From assembly GCA_021108255.1 (NCBI GenBank), contig JAIORG010000235.1:1-48654 (forward strand): a stretch of DNA of 48,654 bases, given 5' to 3'. Origin of the DNA: Anaerolineales bacterium. GTDB lineage: Bacteria > Chloroflexota > Anaerolineae > Anaerolineales > UBA11858. Of this stretch, positions 41,792 through 48,654 are shown piece after piece (position 1 is the stretch's first letter; every line of letters starts with the position of its first letter). A model generated the notes under the pieces. That model made no database searches, was not told the origin of the DNA, and was given only the letters and a program-made list of their open reading frames with translations. The position numbers were made by a program, and so were the translations under genes.

Positions 41792-42556
41792 ATGAAAATA
41801 CAATACGATCCCAACGAAAAGCAGCCGCAGTCGAGACTGCTGAAAAAAACCCTCAAGGGGTTATTAAACGTCTCCCTGGTTGCTGTTATCACTGCTACTC
41901 TTTTTACAGCCCTGCCCGCAACTGGCATCGGGTTTAAATCCCCCCTCTTTCAACCTGTACAAACCAACGGGGAGAATCTTGGTTCTGAAACCCCCGTCGC
42001 AACCCTTCATGTGGGTTTGGTTGTAGGACACTGGGGGCATGACGTGGGAGCTATCTGCCCGGATAGCCTGGGAGGTTACCGGGAGGTTGATATTAATTAT
42101 ACGATTGCTGACTTAACCCGACAGTATCTTCAAGCGGAAGGAGTAGAGGTTGACCTTCTCAAGGAATTTGATGAACACCTAAAGGGATATGACGGAGATG
42201 CCCTGATTTCAATTCATGCCGATACGTGTGAATATATCCCTGAACTCGGTACCGGATTTAAAATTGCTGAAGCGGTAGACAACAAGCGACCTGAACAGGC
42301 AGCCCGCTTAATGGCTTGCATGAAGAACAGATACGGAAACGCCACCGGGCTCCGGTATGACCACAGGATTACACCAGATATGACCAGCTACCATGCATTC
42401 AGCGAAGTGGATCCAAATACACCGGCAGTAATCATTGAAACCGGATATATGAATCAGGATAGAGAATTATTAACCAAGAATCCATCTCTTGTCGCAAGAG
42501 GAATAACAGCAGGCATTATGTGCTATTTGAATCGGGAAGAGATATCAACAGAGTAA
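41792..42556 (+). CDS. N-acetylmuramoyl-L-alanine amidase (Amidase_3 family)
   Basis: This zinc enzyme cuts the bond between MurNAc and L-alanine in peptidoglycan. A basic N-terminus (residues 1-22) is followed by a hydrophobic helix at about 24-44, a signal peptide or anchor. The catalytic domain shows zinc ligands His80 (LVVGHWGHDVGA), Glu98 (GGYREVDIN) and His142 (ISIHADTCE), and the catalytic Glu216 in AVIIETGYMNQD. Length 254 is compact, with no cell-wall-binding repeats. It ends three bases before the next gene, so it heads a three-gene operon with two L,D-transpeptidases, all acting on the cell wall. Confidence 0.9.
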   Translation: MKIQYDPNEKQPQSRLLKKTLKGLLNVSLVAVITATLFTALPATGIGFKSPLFQPVQTNGENLGSETPVATLHVGLVVGHWGHDVGAICPDSLGGYREVDINYTIADLTRQYLQAEGVEVDLLKEFDEHLKGYDGDALISIHADTCEYIPELGTGFKIAEAVDNKRPEQAARLMACMKNRYGNATGLRYDHRITPDMTSYHAFSEVDPNTPAVIIETGYMNQDRELLTKNPSLVARGITAGIMCYLNREEISTE

Positions 42557-42559
42557 CTT

Positions 42560-43555
42560 ATGAAATCATCGCTACCTGGACCTGCCTATAAAGTTCTAAA
42601 TGAAGCCAAGGAAGCACTCAACCGTGGTGAACTTCAGCGGGCGCGCAGATTGGCTTTAAAAGCTGTTAACCTCGCTCCCGAATTTGAAGAGCCCTGGCTT
42701 TACCTGGCATCTGTCTCTTCTCCGGAAGCAAGTATTGCTTACTTGAAAAAAGCTCTTGAAATCAACCCTTCCAGCAATCAAGCCAAAAAAGGTATGCACT
42801 GGGCGATCAAGCGTTTCAGAACTTCAGCTAAATCACAACCAAAGAAACGAGTCCGCCTTCCAATCTCTATCGCCAAGGAAGCACTTTTATCCCGTGTCCC
42901 CTCACTATTACCCTGGTCAACCATAGGATTAATCGCAGTAGCAGTGATCCTTGTCTGGCTTTGGACCCCGGATTTTTCCTTTGCTTTTCCAAATCTGCAA
43001 ACCACTCCCCAAATCACATTATCCGCCCAGGAGAATTACCGCAAGGTAACCTTTACCCCGACTCCAACCAATACTCCTACCTCAACTCCAACACCAACGG
43101 CGACTCCTACGCCAACTATCACTCCTACACCAAAACCAACCAAAAAACCAAATACGTCCGCGACTTATAAAAAATCCATTCTGCCATCCGGTGTTTATCC
43201 GAATGAGCGCTGGATTGACGTCAATTTATCAACCCAGCGATTGACTGCCTATGACGGAGACAATAAGGTCAATAGCTTTTTGGTCTCGACTGGACTTTGG
43301 GGCACTCCGACCGTCACCGGTCGATTCCGAGTTTACGTCAAATACGTTTCCACTCTCATGTCCGGTCCCGGATATTATCTCCCGGGAGTTCCCTATACAA
43401 TGTATTTTTATAACGGATATGGTATTCACGGCACCTACTGGCATAATAACTTTGGCACACCCATGAGTCACGGGTGCGTGAATATGAAAACTTCCGAGGC
43501 CGAATGGCTGTTTTATTGGTCAAGTGTAGGAACATTGATAAACATACATTATTAA
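42560..43555 (+). CDS. L,D-transpeptidase (YkuD) with TPR-like N-terminus and Thr-Pro linker
   Basis: Residues 10-75 form a cytoplasmic TPR-like helical pair (ALNRGELQRARRLALKAVNL). A membrane helix spans about 119-136. A Thr/Pro-rich linker (165-195) should sit outside. The YkuD domain starts near 215 (RWIDVNLSTQRLTAYDGDN) and has His290 and the active-site SHGCVNM with His304 and Cys306. The enzyme would make 3-3 cross-links or attach proteins to peptidoglycan. It is the middle gene of the amidase operon. The combination of a cytosolic TPR part with an outside catalytic domain is unusual and may tie it to a cytoplasmic partner. Confidence 0.9.
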   Translation: MKSSLPGPAYKVLNEAKEALNRGELQRARRLALKAVNLAPEFEEPWLYLASVSSPEASIAYLKKALEINPSSNQAKKGMHWAIKRFRTSAKSQPKKRVRLPISIAKEALLSRVPSLLPWSTIGLIAVAVILVWLWTPDFSFAFPNLQTTPQITLSAQENYRKVTFTPTPTNTPTSTPTPTATPTPTITPTPKPTKKPNTSATYKKSILPSGVYPNERWIDVNLSTQRLTAYDGDNKVNSFLVSTGLWGTPTVTGRFRVYVKYVSTLMSGPGYYLPGVPYTMYFYNGYGIHGTYWHNNFGTPMSHGCVNMKTSEAEWLFYWSSVGTLINIHY

Positions 43556-43558
43556 TTC

Positions 43559-44590
43559 ATGCTAATGTTGAATCAAAAAAAGTTCACCAGAAGGGATTTC
43601 TTAAACCTGAGCGGGCTTGGATTAGTGGGCTTGTTTGGCCCCAATCTCAACCCCTTGATGAATCTGTACCAGGATCAACAGGGAAGAGTGATTTACGAAA
43701 ATATCTCAACCCACAAAAAACCTACCTACGACAGTGAAAAAGTCCGTATCCATTGGAAGGATGCTGTCTTCCCAATCACAAGTGTTGTTTTGGGAAGTGA
43801 TGATCCGTCTCACAATCGGATTTGGTATAAAGTTGGGACTGAAGGATATGCTCATTCTGGAGCAATCCAGCCTGTAAGAACTGATGTTAACCCTGTCTAT
43901 TATGATTTCCCTCCTGAAGGTGCCCTTGCGGAAGTAACGGTTCCTTACACTGATGCCCTCTGGACCCCGGGCGAGCGTTATCATGTGGCTTACCGTTTTT
44001 ATTACGAAACCACTCATTGGATCAAAGATGTGGTCGAGGGACCTGACGGCATCTCCTATTATCACATTCTGGAAGATAAATGGGATCTCGATTATTACGT
44101 TCCAGCTGCTCATCTCCGGGTCATCCCGGCCAATGAGCTAACAGTCTTGTCCCCTGAAGTTCCCAGTATATCAAAAAGAATTGAAGTCAGGACCAGCCTT
44201 CAAACAGTCATTGCCTATGAATATAACAAACCGGTTTTTATGGTTAAGGCTGCCACCGGGGCGGATTTCAGTACCGGTAAATACTCCACCCCTCCTGGAC
44301 ACCATATCACTAACTATAAGCGCCCTTCCAGACATATGGCTGCGGGTAATTTGGCCTACAATGGATATGATCTTCCCGGCGTTCCCTGGACTATATACAT
44401 CACAGAGAGCGGCATCGCTTTCCATGGAACGTACTGGCATAACGATTTCGGGAAAGCTCTCAGTCATGGCTGTATAAATTTACCATCCAAGGCATCCAAA
44501 TGGCTCTACCGCTGGACCCTTCCCCATGTGCCTTATAACCAGCAATCGGCTTACAACGTCTCCGGCACCCATGTTGATGTCATGGAATAA
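43559..44590 (+). CDS. L,D-transpeptidase (YkuD) with a Tat-type signal
   Basis: The N-terminus KKFTRRDFLNLSGLGLVGLF fits a twin-arginine signal, so the protein may be exported folded. Residues 45-190 are a beta-rich region with repeats of SH3-like look (GRVIYENISTHKKPTYDS, GYAHSGAIQPV). The YkuD domain begins near 205 and has His289 in AFHGTYWHNDFG, and His303 and Cys305 in SHGCINLPS. It is three bases after the previous L,D-transpeptidase, with which it shares the active-site layout. ATGs at 43559 and 43565 are both possible starts; neither has a strong ribosome-binding site. Length 343. Confidence 0.9.
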   Translation: MLMLNQKKFTRRDFLNLSGLGLVGLFGPNLNPLMNLYQDQQGRVIYENISTHKKPTYDSEKVRIHWKDAVFPITSVVLGSDDPSHNRIWYKVGTEGYAHSGAIQPVRTDVNPVYYDFPPEGALAEVTVPYTDALWTPGERYHVAYRFYYETTHWIKDVVEGPDGISYYHILEDKWDLDYYVPAAHLRVIPANELTVLSPEVPSISKRIEVRTSLQTVIAYEYNKPVFMVKAATGADFSTGKYSTPPGHHITNYKRPSRHMAAGNLAYNGYDLPGVPWTIYITESGIAFHGTYWHNDFGKALSHGCINLPSKASKWLYRWTLPHVPYNQQSAYNVSGTHVDVME

Positions 44591-44707
44591 CCCCGGATAT
44601 TTGGTTCCAATGAGCTCCTCCCTCTCCATCTCTGTCCAGGAGAAAATTTGACCTGGATGCAGCCAAATTTTTTATTCCCCGCAACAACATCTCTAATACG
44701 ATTCTTA

Positions 44708-44736
44708 TTGTAGATTAGCGCTGAATATCATAAAAT
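44708..44736 (+). promoter_or_regulatory. Predicted promoter of the 44790 gene
   Basis: TTGTAG (44708-44713) and TAAAAT (44731-44736) are 17 bases apart, about 50 bases before the start codon, which has AAGGAGG at 44769-44775. Confidence 0.55.
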
Positions 44737-44789
44737 AAAACTCATAAGAACAAAACGTACAACAAAGTTAAGGAGGAACTGGATTTCAG

Positions 44790-45209
44790 ATGCCAGCGAA
44801 ACCGCTTTTTACCGGTTTAGTGTATGATGATAATGACCAGATAGTTGAAATCACTACCGTGGGGACGGAATCTTGTTATGTTGTTGATGATGCTGGATTC
44901 AAAAGACATATCCCTTCGGAACAAGTCGACCGGCAGGTTTTAGATAAATTCCGGGAGCTGATTGAAGGCCATGAGGAGATCCTCGGAGAACAGGCTCTGA
45001 AGATGCTTGGAGAGGACGATATTTTTTCCCGGGCAATTTATATTGAACAGCTCAAGAACCTTGATAAACAATTTGATCAGCTGCTCGAAACCGGCTATCC
45101 CGAAGAAATCAGGACCTATATGGGAATGACCGGCTTTAAAGTGATTATCAATCATCATGGAGAAGTATTAGAGGTAGAACAGCCCGGAATGATCGCAGAT
45201 GAAGAATGA
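44790..45209 (+). CDS. Conserved small acidic protein of unknown function
   Basis: The 139-residue product begins with a beta-rich part (FTGLVYDDNDQIVEITTVGTE, residues 7-27, given as FTGLVYDDND then QIVEITTVG) and continues as helices (DKFRELIEGHEEILGEQALK, IYIEQLKNLDKQFDQLLETG), ending in a strand FKVIINHHGEVLEV. It has no membrane segment, signal peptide or cysteine pair. A clear promoter and a strong AAGGAGG precede it. The YbbN-like gene begins directly after its stop, so the pair is likely co-translated. I know of no function. Confidence 0.65.
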   Translation: MPAKPLFTGLVYDDNDQIVEITTVGTESCYVVDDAGFKRHIPSEQVDRQVLDKFRELIEGHEEILGEQALKMLGEDDIFSRAIYIEQLKNLDKQFDQLLETGYPEEIRTYMGMTGFKVIINHHGEVLEVEQPGMIADEE

Positions 45210-45218
45210 GTGATTTTC

Positions 45219-46049
45219 ATGGAACATCCTGATATTGTTAGCGTTGATGAAGCCAATTTTGAATACCAGGTCCTGGCATATTCTGAACGAGTGCCAGTCC
45301 TGGTTGATTTTTGGGCCCAATGGTCCGAAACCTGCCAGCGAACCAGCCCCCTGCTCGAGGCTCTCACAAGACAGAACAGCGGCCGATTCAGGTTGGCAAA
45401 AGTTGATGTTGACCAAAATGCACAGCTAGCGCAGCGCTATCAAGTTCATACAGTACCCACACTTAAAACATTTGAAAATGGTATGATCACCCGCCAAATC
45501 GTCGGGATTAAAACCAATATCCAGGTGATAGATTTTGTCCAGGAAATTGTGCCGGGGCCGGAAAACTTGTTAATTGAAAAAGCCGCCAGCCTTTTCCAGG
45601 CTGAAAAATACCAGGAAGTAGAAGAGATCAGCCGTGAAATCCTGGAAGATGATCCAGCACAACCCAGGGCAAATCTACTTTTGGCTAAAAGCCTGATCTG
45701 GCAGGGGGAATACCCGGAAGCAAAACTTATTCTGGCTCAATTTCCATCCAGTCCTGAATTCCAGGGGGCAGAGAAACTCCGCCCGTTGGTTGAAGCCCTG
45801 GGCACAATAGCCGGAGAACAATCACCAGGGGCAGAGCTGCTGGACGCAGTCTATCTCCGGGCAGTTAAACTGATCAGCCTGGGGAATATCCCTGCCGCAC
45901 TGGATGGATTATTGGACATTCTCAGGAAAGACAAAGGATACCGGGGAAACCTCCCCAGGGACCTGATCCTGGGTGTCTTTGAACTCCTGGGAGAGGATCA
46001 TCCTCTTACGCAGGAATACCGGCCCCAACTGGCAAATACCCTGTTTTAA
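45219..46049 (+). CDS. ybbN: YbbN-like thioredoxin-TPR co-chaperone
   Basis: Residues 5-110 are a thioredoxin fold: VPVLVDFWAQWSETCQRTSP, then FRLAKVDVDQN and the cis-proline VHTVPTLKTF. The redox motif is reduced to SETC (36-39), with only Cys39 left, as in E. coli YbbN, so disulfide exchange is not expected. A helical C-terminal part (about 120-275) has TPR-like pairs (ASLFQAEKYQEVEEISREIL). Proteins of this layout act as chaperones in the cytoplasm. The ATG at 45219 is chosen; a GTG at 45210 directly after the previous stop is possible. It is followed by a promoter and tRNA-Leu. Confidence 0.85.
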   Translation: MEHPDIVSVDEANFEYQVLAYSERVPVLVDFWAQWSETCQRTSPLLEALTRQNSGRFRLAKVDVDQNAQLAQRYQVHTVPTLKTFENGMITRQIVGIKTNIQVIDFVQEIVPGPENLLIEKAASLFQAEKYQEVEEISREILEDDPAQPRANLLLAKSLIWQGEYPEAKLILAQFPSSPEFQGAEKLRPLVEALGTIAGEQSPGAELLDAVYLRAVKLISLGNIPAALDGLLDILRKDKGYRGNLPRDLILGVFELLGEDHPLTQEYRPQLANTLF

Positions 46050-46070
46050 TTAATTGACAAAAATTACACC

Positions 46071-46098
46071 TTGACCCTCGCAGTAGGCTTAGTACAAT
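46071..46098 (+). promoter_or_regulatory. Promoter of tRNA-Leu
   Basis: TTGACC (46071-46076) and TACAAT (46093-46098) are 16 bases apart, 19 bases before the tRNA 5' end. Confidence 0.65.
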
Positions 46099-46117
46099 TA
46101 AGGCCGTAGCAGAGTCT

Positions 46118-46199
46118 GGGGCGGTGGCGGAATTGGCAGACGCAGGGGACTTAAAATCCCCCGGTTCACACCATGTGGGTTCAAGTCCCACCCGCCCTA
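46118..46199 (+). tRNA. tRNA-Leu (TAA)
   Basis: The 82-base cloverleaf has acceptor GGGGCGG against CCGCCCT (G1-T72 wobble), D arm GCGGAATTGGCAGACGC, anticodon stem GGGGA/TCCCC around CTTAAAA (anticodon TAA), a long variable arm as in class II tRNAs, T arm GTGGG-TTCAAGT-CCCAC and discriminator A. CCA is not encoded. Confidence 0.93.
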
Positions 46200-46247
46200 C
46201 TCTTCTAAGATGGAAATTCCCTTCAGGAATCCCCACATAAACCAAGA

Positions 46248-46277
46248 AAAGCCTGTGTCTGCGCAGGCTTTTTCTTT
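46248..46277 (+). terminator. Terminator of tRNA-Leu
   Basis: AAAGCCTG (46248-46255) pairs with CAGGCTTT (46264-46271) over an eight-base loop, followed by TTCTTTTT. Confidence 0.8.
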
Positions 46278-46403
46278 TTAAAATGGCATTAGCGTGTACT
46301 GGGGACTGATCTCAGTAGTGAGATGTCTATTGTTTCTGCTCTAAATTGACAGGGGTTCCCATATGGATCAGATTCATTAAATCATTCATCAAGTAAGCTG
46401 TTT

Positions 46404-48654
46404 TCAAGTTAACTCAATGATTTTCAAAAAAGCATCCATTACCCGGGGGTCAAAATGTTTTCCTGATTGCTCTTTAATATGGGCCAGGATCTTTTCTTTG
46501 GACCATGCTTTCCGATATGGCCGATCCGAGTTCAGAGCGTCCCAAACATCTATAATGGCAAAAATCCGGGCAGCAAGAGGTATTTCTTCGCCTTTCAAGC
46601 CTTGAGGGTATCCATTCCCGTCCCATCGTTCATGATGATAATGAGGAATTTCAAGAGCTGGTCTTAGAAATTCGATTCCAGATAATGCATTAAAAGCATA
46701 TACTGGATGCTGCTGCATGATCTCCCACTCATCGTCTGTTAATTTACCTGGCTTTTGCAAAATACTATCAGGTACGCCCATTTTCCCAATATCATGAAGT
46801 AATGCCCCACGGCGGATTTGGACAATTTGATCTGCTGGAAGGCCCATTGACCCTGCCAGTTTGACTGTCATCTCTACAACGCGTCGTGAGTGACCTTCTG
46901 TTTCATAATCGCGAAGCTCAAGTGTTTTTGCCCAACCTTCCAGAGTAGAGTCGTAAGCAATACTGAGATCCATGATAGAACGTTGTAAATCGTTGAACAT
47001 GCTAGCGTTATCGATGGCGATGGCAGCCAGTCCGGCTAAAGCATTTGAAAACATCAGCCACTCACTATCCAGTGAAAGCGGTCCGCGATGGAAGATTTCC
47101 AATACACCCTTGAGGACACCTTTGGCGATCAAGGGTATGCCGTAATAAACGATGAAGTCTTCCTCAGACATCTCGGGGGATGTCTGGAATAATTCTTTCT
47201 CTTCCAGCAGATTAGGAATATGCTTTATCTCTCGTTGCTGCGCAACCTGCCCGGCTAGGCCCTGCCCCAGGCGCAAATCCGTATACTTCAAAGCAGAAGT
47301 CTTGAAACCAGTTCTGCCAATACATTTCAAATTTAGGGTGAGTGGATCAAACAGCAGAATATCTACTGCATCCACCTCCAGTTGAATTTGAGCTTGTTTC
47401 AAGAATAAATTAGTGGTCAAGTTAAGATCAATACTGGACGATATAATTTTATCAATGGAGTGCAGGGCTTCTATTCGTTTCAGCCGCCTTTTGGCCTGAC
47501 TAAACAATTGGGCGTTTTCCAGTGCTCGAGCAGCAGTGCTGACTGCGTTGGCGGCCAGGTCAATTTCCTCCCTGCTGAACTCGCGCCGCTCGACTGAGTC
47601 CAACCCCAGGGTACCCACAACCTGGCCGTGCGCCATCAGCGGTAGGATCAGCATAGAAACAGTGCCGCGCTGCTGTATCTCATCGTGAATAACTGCCATA
47701 CGTGGGTCTTTCTGGGCATCGGTTATAACAAGGGGCGCTTTGTTCTCAAAGACGTATTCCATGACTGGATTGCCTTCGATGGGCAGCTCTACGTTCAGGG
47801 CGCTGGTGTATCCCTCGGCAAGATACTCAGCCACAATAATGGCGGCCGTGCGGGACTCATTCAGCAAGGCTGCGGCGGCCTGGGGCAGATTGAAGGCAAG
47901 AGCCAGTTCGCGGCAGGTAGTTTCCAACACCACCTCCGGCTCCATGGTCATACTGGCGGCAGCGATGACCCGGTTGAGCAGGGTCAGTTCAATATTGCGG
48001 CGCTGCAGCGCCTCTCGTGCTTGTATGCGCTCGGTGATGTCTGAAAAAATTGCCACAAGAAATTCGGGTTTGTTTTTTTTATCGGAAAGTAAAGAACAAA
48101 TTAAATCCACTGGAACGATTTGCTTGTCTTTCTTGACTACATTCATGTCTCCGTGCCAATATTTGTTTTTAATCAAGGCAGGAACTACTTCTTTTGCCAG
48201 TTTTAAGGCATCTTTCTTTTGAGCAAAACGAAACATGGAATTGCCGATAACCTCATCTTCTTCAAATCCACTGAAATCGCAATAACCTTGATTGACATAT
48301 AGAACTGCGCCCTTGATATTTGTAATGATGATGGATTGTCTTGTCGTTTCTATTATTTTACTGAATAACCGATTTTGTTCCTCAGCCTGCACTCTCTCGG
48401 CGATATCTCTGGTAGTTCCCTGTAATCCAATTGGAATCCCTTTCTTGTTAAAGAGCAATTTTCCAGTGATTTCAACCGGAATTTCGGTCCCATCTTTGCG
48501 CAGCATTTCCGATTCAAAAATTACTTGGTCAAATTCATTGAAATGCTTTATACTGTATAACGCTTTCCTCGCCATTTGAAAAAATGCTTTACCACTGGCA
48601 TGTTGAGACAACCTGGTTCCAACCCACTCGTCAACTGTGTATCCAAAAGTGCTT
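46404..48654 (-). CDS. PAS-PAS-GAF-GAF-HD-GYP signalling protein, cut by the window edge
   Basis: The frame is open to the window end (FGYTVDEWVG lies before the first possible start, a TTG at 48611), so the N-terminus is missing. In order: a PAS domain, a second PAS (IIITNIKGAVLYVNQGYCDF), a GAF (PLVITDAQKDPRMAVI, ILPLMAHGQVVGTLGLDS), a second GAF (RLGQGLAGQVAQQREIKHIP), and a C-terminal HD-GYP domain. The last has GALLHDIGKMGVPD and HERWDGNGYPQGLKGEEIP. HD-GYP enzymes hydrolyse cyclic di-GMP; here it would respond to signals bound by the PAS and GAF parts. No membrane helix is seen in the visible part. The gap before it (46278-46403) shows nothing. Confidence 0.92.
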   Translation of the reverse strand, partial: STFGYTVDEWVGTRLSQHASGKAFFQMARKALYSIKHFNEFDQVIFESEMLRKDGTEIPVEITGKLLFNKKGIPIGLQGTTRDIAERVQAEEQNRLFSKIIETTRQSIIITNIKGAVLYVNQGYCDFSGFEEDEVIGNSMFRFAQKKDALKLAKEVVPALIKNKYWHGDMNVVKKDKQIVPVDLICSLLSDKKNKPEFLVAIFSDITERIQAREALQRRNIELTLLNRVIAAASMTMEPEVVLETTCRELALAFNLPQAAAALLNESRTAAIIVAEYLAEGYTSALNVELPIEGNPVMEYVFENKAPLVITDAQKDPRMAVIHDEIQQRGTVSMLILPLMAHGQVVGTLGLDSVERREFSREEIDLAANAVSTAARALENAQLFSQAKRRLKRIEALHSIDKIISSSIDLNLTTNLFLKQAQIQLEVDAVDILLFDPLTLNLKCIGRTGFKTSALKYTDLRLGQGLAGQVAQQREIKHIPNLLEEKELFQTSPEMSEEDFIVYYGIPLIAKGVLKGVLEIFHRGPLSLDSEWLMFSNALAGLAAIAIDNASMFNDLQRSIMDLSIAYDSTLEGWAKTLELRDYETEGHSRRVVEMTVKLAGSMGLPADQIVQIRRGALLHDIGKMGVPDSILQKPGKLTDDEWEIMQQHPVYAFNALSGIEFLRPALEIPHYHHERWDGNGYPQGLKGEEIPLAARIFAIIDVWDALNSDRPYRKAWSKEKILAHIKEQSGKHFDPRVMDAFLKIIELT

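Overview
The window reads as a chromosomal segment of a Chloroflexota bacterium, most likely class Anaerolineae. This is inferred from gene content and style: a class A penicillin-binding protein and an L,D-transpeptidase with long Thr-Pro tails or linkers, a MoeA fused to a periplasmic-binding-like domain, a cyclase-ATPase, large TPR proteins, a family-specific HTH regulator, moderate GC and dispersed intergenic hairpin repeats. No rRNA, plasmid or phage module, transposase or CRISPR array was seen.

Layout. 1-2250: coding remnants, a protein of the family usually labelled quinate 5-dehydrogenase, a four-helix membrane protein and intergenic repeats. 2253-5356: a tight sulfur/tRNA operon (cysteine desulfurase, MnmA, small membrane protein, CoA-type Nudix). 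5370-6766 (minus): a lipoprotein and ribosomal protein bL25. 7220-15519: a three-gene block made of a two-helix membrane protein, a 1775-residue TPR protein and an 855-residue clan CD (gingipain/caspase-like) peptidase without an export signal. This is the best candidate for an undescribed system. 15539-15846: repeats between two near-identical terminators. 15875-17613 (minus): a membrane-anchored HhH protein and a phosphofructokinase with pyrophosphate-type signature residues. 17753-21777 (minus): MoeA-PBP overlapping a cyclase-ATPase whose cyclase domain lacks a catalytic Asn.

21778-27100 is accessory: an AT-rich leader with a promoter and terminator, two small proteins of unknown role, a Cys-motif membrane protein, an HTH regulator, tRNA-Gly(CCC), and a lipoprotein lying between two copies of a tRNA-Gly plus response-regulator 3'-end segment. 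One tRNA copy is broken and one regulator copy is only a fragment. 27100-27703 is a cluster of hairpin repeats.

27704-32526 is central metabolism: ornithine carbamoyltransferase, alanine dehydrogenase, a CoA transferase and pyruvate kinase, suggesting amino-acid turnover and fermentation. 32618-34852 encodes a protein that looks like a DNA methyltransferase with both catalytic motifs eroded. 35167-44590 is mostly cell envelope: a class A PBP, a divergent glycoside-hydrolase-like protein, an AMMECR1 protein, an amidase and two L,D-transpeptidases. 44790-46049 holds a conserved small protein and a YbbN-like thioredoxin-TPR protein, followed by tRNA-Leu(TAA). The window ends inside a PAS-PAS-GAF-GAF-HD-GYP signalling protein.
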